A DNA stretch of 64,000 nt from Thermodesulforhabdaceae bacterium (GTDB taxonomy: Bacteria > Desulfobacterota > Syntrophobacteria > Syntrophobacterales > Thermodesulforhabdaceae): assembly GCA_037482015.1 (NCBI GenBank), contig JBBFKT010000002.1, forward strand, positions 62,001-126,000. The letters are read 5' to 3'. Shown here piece by piece: positions 25,173 through 32,224 of this stretch. The position numbers and the translations under genes are program-made. Under the pieces are notes generated by a model that was not told where the DNA came from, searched no databases, and saw only the letters and a list, made by a program, of their open reading frames with translations. Numbering within the stretch: the stretch's first letter is position 1; each line of letters starts with the position of its first letter.

Positions 25173-26724
25173 CAGAACAGTCGGAGCCTACAGATTCAAA
25201 CACAGGGCGAACAAAGGAAAAATCAGCAAAATAATCGCTCTGATCGGGGAATACAGGAAGACCGCTGAGGCCATAGCGAGGCTGCGATGGAAAGAGTTCT
25301 ATCTCAACAGGGGAAAATTTCAGAAATACACGAAGCTGGACGCCGTAAAAAGCAATCTCTCTGAAAGATACAAGCAGACCTGCGACGCGCAGGTGCTCTC
25401 CATGATCAGAAGTCATATAGAGCAGGTAAAAAAGAGAATCTTCAGAATCGTCTGGAGTTCAAGTCTTTCCCGTGAAGATAAAGTTATACTCAGCAGGATA
25501 AACAGCAGAAATGGCTGGTATTCCTTTGAAGAGCGGTCGGTGAGACTTCCCGATGGAAGAAATCTGGAAGTGGAAGAAAAGCACAAAAGCCTTATCAAAT
25601 CCATTTTCAGAAGTGTGATGAAAAGACTTCGCAAGCCCTCTTTCAGGAAAATCTCTCTTCATCTGGACAGCAAGGTCTTTGAACTGAAGCCAAAGGCAGA
25701 GGGGAAAGCAAAGAACTTCGAGTGGTGGCTTGCTTTGTCCACTCTGGAAAAGGGCAAGAGAGTTCTCATCCCCCTGATCTCCAATCCCCACGCAGAGCGT
25801 CTTCCGGGAAAGTTCCTGAACTTCATTCAGATTGTGGAGAGAAACGGGGAGATAGAGATAAAAAGAGTAAAAGAGCTTGAAAACGTTCCATACGCTCCGG
25901 TTGTGGATGAGATAGCGATAGACATCGGATTGAAGCCTTTGATGGCAACGGATAGAGGAGATCTGATCGGGAGAAACTTCTACAGCTTTCTGGAGAAACT
26001 GGACAGAAAGATCACAGGAAGGCTCTCGTATCTTCAGAGAAGCGGATTGAAGCCGCTACAGGACAAAAAATATGTGGCATACGTGAGGAGACTTAGGGAA
26101 TTTCTCAAGAAAGAGATCAACAGGTTTCTGAACAGAATAGTTGATCTCTACAAACCTGCAAATCTGATAATAGAGAAGCTGGACTTCAGGTCTCCCGGGC
26201 TCTCCAGGAGGATGAACAGGCTTGTTCAGAACCTCGGCAGGAGATATTTTCTGCAAAAGGTGCACAGACTGAGGGAACTTCTGGGAATAGAAGTCGTGGA
26301 AGTGAATCCTGCTTACACCTCTCAGGAGTGCAGCAACTGCGGGTATGTTGATGAAAGGAACAGGAAAGACACTCAGAGCTTTGAATGCAAAGCTTGTGGT
26401 CTAAAACTGAACGCTCAGGTCAACGGTGCAAGAAACATCCGCAGGAGAAGTTCTCTTGTGGATCTGATAAAACTCCACACACCGAAAAAGAAAGTCCTCA
26501 GCATTCTGGCTGAGAGATACAAGGGGTGTAATAGTGCTCCCCGGGAACTGGGGATCAGGGATCGGGAATTAGGGATTGGGGATTCAATTCCCAATTCCCA
26601 ATTCCCAACTCCCAATCTCCAGTTCCCAAACCCCAGGTGTGGAATAAATGTCTATAGATGGGGGAACTATTTGGCACGGAGATCGGTATGGAAGATCCGG
26701 CAAAGCGGCCCGACGAGAGACTAA
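25165..26724 (+). CDS. tnpB: TnpB-type RuvC protein of the IS607 element, third catalytic Asp missing
   Basis: RNA-guided-nuclease family protein (OrfB/TnpB). GTG start, AGAGGA 9 nt upstream. RuvC-I AIDIGLKPL with Asp and RuvC-II IIEKLDF with Glu are present, and the zinc ribbon CSNCGYV...CKACG is intact. In RuvC-III, the usual Asp-x-Asp-x-Asn is replaced: the chain reads LNAQVNGARNI, so the catalytic Asp position is Gln (and the preceding Asp is Asn). Cleavage may be lost or depend on another residue. The frame runs 519 residues because the last roughly 60 codons cross a GGGAATT-type repeat and flanking DNA; the native protein probably ended near residue 455. Confidence 0.9.
   Translation: MADRTVGAYRFKHRANKGKISKIIALIGEYRKTAEAIARLRWKEFYLNRGKFQKYTKLDAVKSNLSERYKQTCDAQVLSMIRSHIEQVKKRIFRIVWSSSLSREDKVILSRINSRNGWYSFEERSVRLPDGRNLEVEEKHKSLIKSIFRSVMKRLRKPSFRKISLHLDSKVFELKPKAEGKAKNFEWWLALSTLEKGKRVLIPLISNPHAERLPGKFLNFIQIVERNGEIEIKRVKELENVPYAPVVDEIAIDIGLKPLMATDRGDLIGRNFYSFLEKLDRKITGRLSYLQRSGLKPLQDKKYVAYVRRLREFLKKEINRFLNRIVDLYKPANLIIEKLDFRSPGLSRRMNRLVQNLGRRYFLQKVHRLRELLGIEVVEVNPAYTSQECSNCGYVDERNRKDTQSFECKACGLKLNAQVNGARNIRRRSSLVDLIKLHTPKKKVLSILAERYKGCNSAPRELGIRDRELGIGDSIPNSQFPTPNLQFPNPRCGINVYRWGNYLARRSVWKIRQSGPTRD
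26543..26627. repeat. Imperfect inverted repeat of GGGAATT/AATTCCC units at the 3' end of tnpB
   Basis: The left half has repeated GGGAT/GGGAATT words and the right half repeated CCCAATT words. Together they can fold into one hairpin of about 40-bp arms with mismatches. It is translated as the low-complexity end of the tnpB frame (ELGIRDRELGIGD, then PNSQFPTPNLQFPNP). The position matches where TnpB elements keep their guide RNA (omega RNA) or right end, but such repeats also spread independently in thermophile genomes. Confidence 0.8.
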
Positions 26725-28337
26725 AAAGAATAATTTTGACGATTGAAAAACTTCCGGAATGGGCATGTTCTTTTGATGAGAAGGAAAATCTCAAAGCCAG
26801 AGCTAGAAATATTGAAGGAAGTATCAAAGAGCTTTCCAATAGTGTTTTAACAATTGGTATTTTAGGTGGAACAGGCGTTGGAAAATCTACGATTATGAAT
26901 GCTCTTGCGGGGGATACCGTATCTTTGGCAAGCCACCGAAGACCCTACACAAGTGAGTTGATTATCTATGCACATGAGGAAATTCCTGTCCCTGGCGTAT
27001 TGATTGAATCCAACCTGCCTGTAGTCTTTTATCGTCACAGAGCAAATAAAGCTAGAAATTTGCTTCTATGTGATGTGCCGGACTTTGATAGTATCAAATT
27101 AGAACATCGCAATCTCGTTAGATCTTTTCTAAACCATTTCGATTTACTGGTTTGGGTGGTATCTCTAGAAAAATACGCTGACGAAGCCTTTTACGAATTT
27201 CTACGGGAAGTAACCAAGGAAAAAGACCCTTCAAATTTTTATTTTTTGTTGAATAAGATCGACCTTCTCAGAGACGAATCAAACCGACTGGAGCTCCTTG
27301 TGGAAAGTTTTGTTGGGTATCTCACAAAAAACGGCATATCTCGTCCTCTGTTATTTTTGGTATCGGCTAAGGAAGTTTTGGAAAACAAATCAGCGGAAAG
27401 TCGAAATCAGTGGTTTATTTTTGAACGGGAAGTTTTTAGGGAACGAGAACTGAAAGAAATTCAGGAAATCAAACACAGCAATATCGCACGTGAAATTGAG
27501 CAAATAGAAGAAGAAATTAATAGAGCTCTTCAAACCTGCATAAGCGCAGTGGAGCACATAAAGGCACTCAGGCTGGAACTATCCCAACTTGCCACTGGCT
27601 GGGAACTGGAAGGGAAACGAGTCATAAGTAGAGTTATAAAAAGGGATATCGTTGAGAGGGTCCTTCATTTTTCGGACTCGGACAATCTTAAAGGCCCTGC
27701 TTACTTGATTTCTCGATTTGTGAAGATGGGTCAAGCAAGTGATGAATCTTCGTCAAGCTTTTTAATTAATGATTCAACAATGGCCCACTTTTCTTCATTG
27801 GCGGAACAATTAAATAGGCTACTTCTTGTGCGCTCCGTTCCGCCCCAGCTATTTCAGGATCTTGCGGCTGTTTATGATCCAAATCGTCTATGGGCGGATT
27901 GGAAAGAAAAGCTAGAAATTCTTATTGAAGATGTTTGCAAAGAGGTTGAAAAGAAGAAAGCAAGGTTTCTAAATCTTTTTCAAGGCTTATTCTATTGGGG
28001 GCTTGGGGTAATTTTTGTGCTAGCTGTAGGTGAATTTAGATACATTTCAGAAAAACCTTTGTGGATATGGTTTTGCGAAAGGATCCTTCGATTCTTCGAA
28101 AGGATTTTCACTCTAGAGGGATTGGGAGCCCTTATTTCTCTTCTTATCCTCGAGTTGTTTGTTGGATATTACTTTTTCCGACTTTACAGGAAGGGCTTGC
28201 AGGAGAGAACACAAAAGGTTATAGAGATGGTTGGCTTTAGGGGCTTCGAATTGTGGAAACAGATTATCGCTCAACTGGATGAATGTTTGCGGTTAAAGGA
28301 GGAGTTCTATGGCTCGTGGATGGAAGGAATACGATAA
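26688..28337 (+). CDS. Dynamin-like membrane GTPase B
   Basis: 549 residues. Start ATG at 26688 because GGAG lies 6 nt upstream; an ATG at 26658 is probably IS-derived. G1 GGTGVGKSTIMN at residues 60-71, G3-like DVPDFD at 129-134, G4 NKID at 189-192. Two hydrophobic segments near residues 430-450 and 470-490 (GLGVIFVLAVGEF; LISLLILELFVGYYFF) suggest a membrane hairpin. Overall plan matches GTPase A, so the two look like a heteromeric pair of the dynamin-like type. The promoter region has been replaced by the IS; transcription may now come from the element. Confidence 0.85.
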   Translation: MEDPAKRPDERLKRIILTIEKLPEWACSFDEKENLKARARNIEGSIKELSNSVLTIGILGGTGVGKSTIMNALAGDTVSLASHRRPYTSELIIYAHEEIPVPGVLIESNLPVVFYRHRANKARNLLLCDVPDFDSIKLEHRNLVRSFLNHFDLLVWVVSLEKYADEAFYEFLREVTKEKDPSNFYFLLNKIDLLRDESNRLELLVESFVGYLTKNGISRPLLFLVSAKEVLENKSAESRNQWFIFEREVFRERELKEIQEIKHSNIAREIEQIEEEINRALQTCISAVEHIKALRLELSQLATGWELEGKRVISRVIKRDIVERVLHFSDSDNLKGPAYLISRFVKMGQASDESSSSFLINDSTMAHFSSLAEQLNRLLLVRSVPPQLFQDLAAVYDPNRLWADWKEKLEILIEDVCKEVEKKKARFLNLFQGLFYWGLGVIFVLAVGEFRYISEKPLWIWFCERILRFFERIFTLEGLGALISLLILELFVGYYFFRLYRKGLQERTQKVIEMVGFRGFELWKQIIAQLDECLRLKEEFYGSWMEGIR

Positions 28338-28366
28338 AGACAGATCATCAAAGAAAGGGGTATAAA

Positions 28367-28594
28367 ATGACAGCTCTCAGCGTGATACTTACTCTTGTTC
28401 TACTTTTTGCCCCGTTAATTCCTACCTTCTGGGCTATTCAGGATATTCCCAAGCGTCGGTTTAGTTCTCCAAGGCGAAAGGTTATATGGTTTTTAACAGT
28501 TTCTACTATTCCCTTTTTTGGTGCTTTAGGATATCTTATCTTTGAACGCCGCAAGACTGAACCCATTATTTACATCCCAGAAAACAATGTCTGA
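28367..28594 (+). CDS. Small PLDc_N-type membrane protein
   Basis: 75 residues, start ATG at 28367 with AAAGGGG 7 nt before it. Two transmembrane segments flank a basic loop: FWAIQDIPKRRFSSPRRK then VIWFLTVSTIPFFGALGYL and IFER. This is the pattern of the phospholipase-D-nuclease N-terminal domain (PLDc_N), common as a free-standing protein. The function is unknown. It lies 29 nt after GTPase B and 26 nt before the foldase, so it may belong to the same transcript. Confidence 0.8.
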   Translation: MTALSVILTLVLLFAPLIPTFWAIQDIPKRRFSSPRRKVIWFLTVSTIPFFGALGYLIFERRKTEPIIYIPENNV

Positions 28595-28620
28595 TATTTT
28601 TGCAGGAGGAAAATAATTTT

Positions 28621-30516
28621 ATGCTTGGTTCGCTCAGAAAGAATGCCTCTTCGTGGCTAATAAAGACCATTCTTATCCTGATCGTAATAGTGTTTGTCCT
28701 CTGGGGAGGATATTCCTACCAGGAGCGCAGAAAAAGCCATCTCGTCAGAATTGACGATGTTTATATCACTTGGCAGCAGTATGCCAAGGCTTATGAACAA
28801 CTAAGAGATTTTTACCGACGTCAGTTAGGTAAAGACTTTTCTGAAGAAATGCTTAGCAAGTTTAATGTTAAACAACAAGCACTCGATCTGCTGATTGATC
28901 GTGTTCTTTTGCTGAAAAAAGCTTCTGAACTGGGCATTAGTATTTCGCCTGCCGAATTGCAAGAAACCATAAAAGCAATTCCCGCCTTTCAAACCAACGG
29001 GCAGTTTGACCTCAGAAGATATCAGCTTATCCTTCAGCAGAATCGTATGACCCCGGAAATATTTGAACAGGAGCTTGCTCAGACACTTACATTGAAAAAA
29101 CTGGAAGATCTGGTAGTTCGCCAGGTTACTGTTTCAGATAAGGAAGTGATAGATTACGTAAGAATGCTCAAGACGGATAAACAGTTCCTGTGCATAGATG
29201 TTCCGTGGGCTAAATATGAGTCTGGAATTTCTATTACAGATGAAAACTTGAAGGCATATTATGCGGCTCACGAAAAGCTCTACGAAGAACCTGAAAAACG
29301 CAAGATAGCCTATGTTTTGTTTCCCTTATCTGACTTCGCAAAAAATGTGTCTATAACCGATGATGAACTGAAAAATTACTACGAAGAACACCGCAAGGAT
29401 TACCACCAGGACAAAGCAGTTCACGCCAGACATGTGCTTTTCCGAGTAGATCCTGATGCTCCTTCTGAACAAGTAGAAGCGGTAAGAAAGAAGGCTCAAG
29501 AAATATTGAATCTTGCAAAGGCTGGTCAGGATTTTGCCACTCTTGCTAAAAATTACTCCGAGGATCCGGGAACAGCAATGAACGGTGGGGATCTTGGATA
29601 TATTACGGAGTCCCAGGTGATCAAAGAATTTGCCGATGCGGCTTTTGCTATGAAAGCGGGGGAAATAAGTGATCTTGTGCAAACACCTTTTGGATTTCAC
29701 ATTATAAAAGTCGAAGATGTAAGACCGGAAAGAGATCTTCCCTTCGATGATGTGAAGAACAACATAAAGGAGAAACTTACAGAAATTAAAGCAAGGGATG
29801 AGGCTTACTCAAAGGCAAAAGAATTTGCTGATGCAGCTTTTGCGGCAAAAGATATTATGCAGAGCGCTGCTAAGAGAGGACTTGTATTGGTCGATGTAAA
29901 TGAATGGCTTTCGGTGTCTCAACCACTGCCAGCTTTTCCTGAAAACACAGAAGTTGTGAAAAAACTTTTCGAACTCCCGGACAAAGGCGTCTCTGATGTA
30001 CTTGAAGTTAAAAATGGCTTTATAGTAGCTCAAGTTAAAGCCATACAGCCTCCAAGAATTCCTGGCTTAGATGAAATAAAAGACAGAGTTGAAAAGGACT
30101 ACCGAAGAGAAAAGGCTGAGGAACAAGCCCTTAAAGAAGCTAGCAGTTTCCTGGAACGAGCCAGAAATGCTGGATCTCTAGAGAAAGTTGCTGCAGAAAT
30201 AAATATTAAGGCAGAAAAATCCCCATTCCTTAATCGTCTTAAACCAGACATTGGTTTTGGAGTATGGGGAGATGAACTTGAGCGGCTAATGGATCTTACC
30301 GAAGCAGTGCCTTTTACTGAAAAGCCTATAAAGGGCATGACAGGCTATAAAGTTTGCCAGTGGATAGATGTCAAGATGCCGGATGAAAAGGTTGTTGAAG
30401 ACGAAGCAAAGCGATTCAAGCCAATGTTAGTGGAACAGCTTACCCGTTCTTACTGGGACGGATGGAGAAAGAGTCTTCGATCTCTTTCTAGGGTTGAAGT
30501 GCTTCAGGAGCTTTAA
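28621..30516 (+). CDS. SurA/PpiD-type peptidyl-prolyl isomerase (membrane-anchored foldase)
   Basis: 631 residues from the ATG at 28621 (AGGAGG 9 nt upstream). One N-terminal transmembrane anchor (LIKTILILIVIVFVLWGG), a SurA_N-like domain, then a parvulin domain around residues 260-370 (HARHVLFRVD, ATLAKNYSEDPG, GGDLGYI, TPFGFHIIKVED), and a C-terminal region resembling the PpiD non-catalytic parvulin part. It should assist folding of exported proteins at the periplasmic side. Its 3' end overlaps coaE tail to tail by 29 nt. Confidence 0.92.
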   Translation: MLGSLRKNASSWLIKTILILIVIVFVLWGGYSYQERRKSHLVRIDDVYITWQQYAKAYEQLRDFYRRQLGKDFSEEMLSKFNVKQQALDLLIDRVLLLKKASELGISISPAELQETIKAIPAFQTNGQFDLRRYQLILQQNRMTPEIFEQELAQTLTLKKLEDLVVRQVTVSDKEVIDYVRMLKTDKQFLCIDVPWAKYESGISITDENLKAYYAAHEKLYEEPEKRKIAYVLFPLSDFAKNVSITDDELKNYYEEHRKDYHQDKAVHARHVLFRVDPDAPSEQVEAVRKKAQEILNLAKAGQDFATLAKNYSEDPGTAMNGGDLGYITESQVIKEFADAAFAMKAGEISDLVQTPFGFHIIKVEDVRPERDLPFDDVKNNIKEKLTEIKARDEAYSKAKEFADAAFAAKDIMQSAAKRGLVLVDVNEWLSVSQPLPAFPENTEVVKKLFELPDKGVSDVLEVKNGFIVAQVKAIQPPRIPGLDEIKDRVEKDYRREKAEEQALKEASSFLERARNAGSLEKVAAEINIKAEKSPFLNRLKPDIGFGVWGDELERLMDLTEAVPFTEKPIKGMTGYKVCQWIDVKMPDEKVVEDEAKRFKPMLVEQLTRSYWDGWRKSLRSLSRVEVLQEL

Positions 30517-31132
30517 AATCATGCCAGAACCTTTCAAGTTTGTCCCAGAGCGCATCAACTTGACTAACTGTATGTTCGATGTCTCCGTCATTAACGATAA
30601 CGGCAGAAGCTTGGGCCTTTTTCAATTCGATGTCTTTTTGGAGCATTATAAACTGTTCGGCTTCTTCTATGGAAATGCCATCTCTTGCGGCGAGTCGTTC
30701 CCGCTGGATGTTTCTTGGAACATAAACTACTATTATGAAATCAAACCGATGGTGAAGGTTGACCTCAAAAAGAAGTGGGACATCAAAAATAACAATCCGA
30801 TTAGGATCTCTGACGATAGAATCTTCCCATCGGGCATTCATTTCAAAAACTATGGCGGGATGAGTTATGCTTTCAAGCCGCTTTTTGATCTCAGGATTTT
30901 CCATGATAGCTTTCCTGAGAGCTTTACGATCGAGCCGTCCAGATGGATCAAAAAAGGTGGTTCCCAGAGCATCTCTGAGAGCCTGCCAACAGGCGGTTCC
31001 AGGTTCGACAACTTCCCTGGCCACACTGTCGGCGTCTATGATAAGGGCTCCTTTTGCCTGCAACATCCGAGCCACTGTTGACTTGCCACTTGCTATACCT
31101 CCAGTTAAAGCGATTTTGGGATAACGGCGCAT
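30488..31132 (-). CDS. coaE: Dephospho-CoA kinase
   Basis: Last step of coenzyme A synthesis: phosphorylates the 3'-OH of dephospho-CoA. 214 residues from ATG at 31132 (AAAGGA 10 nt upstream); a longer frame to 31219 lacks conservation. P-loop LTGGIASGKSTVARML, VVEPGTACWQALRDALG and VIFDVPLLFEV are typical. The start codon shares bases with the divergent glycosyltransferase start at 31131. Confidence 0.95.
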   Translation of the reverse strand: MRRYPKIALTGGIASGKSTVARMLQAKGALIIDADSVAREVVEPGTACWQALRDALGTTFFDPSGRLDRKALRKAIMENPEIKKRLESITHPAIVFEMNARWEDSIVRDPNRIVIFDVPLLFEVNLHHRFDFIIVVYVPRNIQRERLAARDGISIEEAEQFIMLQKDIELKKAQASAVIVNDGDIEHTVSQVDALWDKLERFWHDFKAPEALQP

Positions 31133-32000
31133 GACACTGGATCCTTTCAAATATAGCCCAGGTTGTCCATCTACGAAAACCGGTGTTGGGGTTTCCATTG
31201 TTGTTTTTAAGCCTAGCATTGATAAATTATCACAAACCCTTCGGTGCCTTAAAGAATCATTTTCAGTTCTCGATAGAGCAGGGTTTGACGGAAAGTCAAC
31301 CCTATTTCTGGTGGATAATTCTGTCCCTCCTGTTGATAGGGACGTTGTTGAGGGTCTTGTTAGAACTTGCTATTTTGGAATGAATCATCCGAAGCACCAG
31401 GTAGTTGTAGATGTGCTCGGAAAAAACGTAGGATATGGAGTTGCCCACAATAGAGCGATACAAAGCCACTGTTTCAAGTATCATTTGATTCTGAATCCTG
31501 ACGTTTACCTTCATCCAAACACGCTAACGGCTTTTTTCGAATATACTGAAGCTAACAATGGTGTGGTGCTAATTGGTCCTAAAGTTCTTTCTTTGGATGG
31601 TTCTCTGCAATATCTCCTGAGACGTGATCCAACACCGATTGACGCTCTTTTGCGCTTTATGGCTATATTTTTGCCAGCTCTTTCTCGGTTACGGCGCTAT
31701 CGGCGATATGAGTGTAGAGATGTTAACATGGATAAAGTGCAGGAAGGTTACATTATGAGCGGGTGCTGTATGTGGTGCAGGACTGATGCCCTGCGTAAAG
31801 TGGGATGCTTTGACGAAAGGTTTTTCTTATACTGGGAAGACTATGATCTTTCGAGAAAGCTCAGACACATTGGGCGAATCGTATATCTTCCTCAGGCTCA
31901 AGTAGTTCATGACTGGAATCGCCCCATGGCAAGAAATCCCAGGCTCATGATGAATAACATTCGCTCAGCTATTACATTTTTTCGCAAATGGGGATGGTGA
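31131..32000 (+). CDS. GT2-family glycosyltransferase (rhamnosyltransferase-like)
   Basis: 289 residues, GT-A fold. The N-terminal strand VSIVVFKPS lies near residue 21, NVGYGVAHNRAI near 98, LILNPDVYLHPNTL as the metal-binding region, and SGCCMWCRTDALRKVGCFDE with FFLYWEDYDLSRKL at the acceptor side. This looks like a sugar transferase of surface-polysaccharide synthesis, close to WbbL-type rhamnosyltransferases. The start ATG at 31131 lacks a good ribosome site. Confidence 0.88.
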   Translation: MTLDPFKYSPGCPSTKTGVGVSIVVFKPSIDKLSQTLRCLKESFSVLDRAGFDGKSTLFLVDNSVPPVDRDVVEGLVRTCYFGMNHPKHQVVVDVLGKNVGYGVAHNRAIQSHCFKYHLILNPDVYLHPNTLTAFFEYTEANNGVVLIGPKVLSLDGSLQYLLRRDPTPIDALLRFMAIFLPALSRLRRYRRYECRDVNMDKVQEGYIMSGCCMWCRTDALRKVGCFDERFFLYWEDYDLSRKLRHIGRIVYLPQAQVVHDWNRPMARNPRLMMNNIRSAITFFRKWGW

Positions 32001-32040
32001 GTTTGCATCTTGGTGAAATAAAGGCTTCATCCTGCCCATG

Positions 32041-32069
32041 TTGACTTTATTAAACCTAGCTGGTAAAAG
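32041..32069 (+). promoter_or_regulatory. Possible promoter of tRNA-Arg
   Basis: TTGACT (32041-32046) and TAAAAG (32064-32069) with 17 nt between, 18 nt before the tRNA 5' end. The -10 box is poor; low confidence. Confidence 0.3.
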
Positions 32070-32086
32070 AAGTTTAATAATAACGA

Positions 32087-32162
32087 GGGCGATTAGCTCA
32101 GTGGAGAGAGCGTTGGTCTCCGGAACCAAAGGTCCCGGGTTCGATCCCCGGATCGCCCTCCA
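32087..32162 (+). tRNA. tRNA-Arg(CCG)
   Basis: Cloverleaf: acceptor GGGCGAT/ATCGCCC, D stem GCTC/GAGC, anticodon stem TTGGT/ACCAA with loop CTCCGGA (anticodon CCG, reads CGG), T stem CCGGG/CCCGG around TTCGATC. CCA is encoded (32160-32162). The discriminator base is T, and an A just upstream could pair with it; this is uncommon for tRNA-Arg. Confidence 0.93.
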
Positions 32163-32224
32163 TATTTTATTTTCTATGTCATTTCTGTGGGATTTTTTCA
32201 GGAATACCTAGAGAGGTTTAATAA

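Larger units (their letters stand above)
24470..26660 (+). mobile_element. IS607-family insertion sequence (ends approximate)
   Basis: Carries a serine-recombinase tnpA and a tnpB, in the order and overlap typical of IS607. The family has no terminal inverted repeats, so the ends cannot be fixed by eye; they must lie after the stop of GTPase A (24442) and before the ribosome site of GTPase B (about 26678). The arginine codons of both genes are largely AGA/AGG, unlike the mix in neighbouring genes, which suggests transfer from another genome. Confidence 0.75.

Noticed and set aside
26543-26627. CRISPR-like short repeats
   Set aside because: The GGGAATT words are too short and irregular, have no spacers of constant length and form one inverted repeat.
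30494-31081. 195-residue plus-strand frame
   Set aside because: Antisense to coaE, whose P-loop and conserved motifs are clear.
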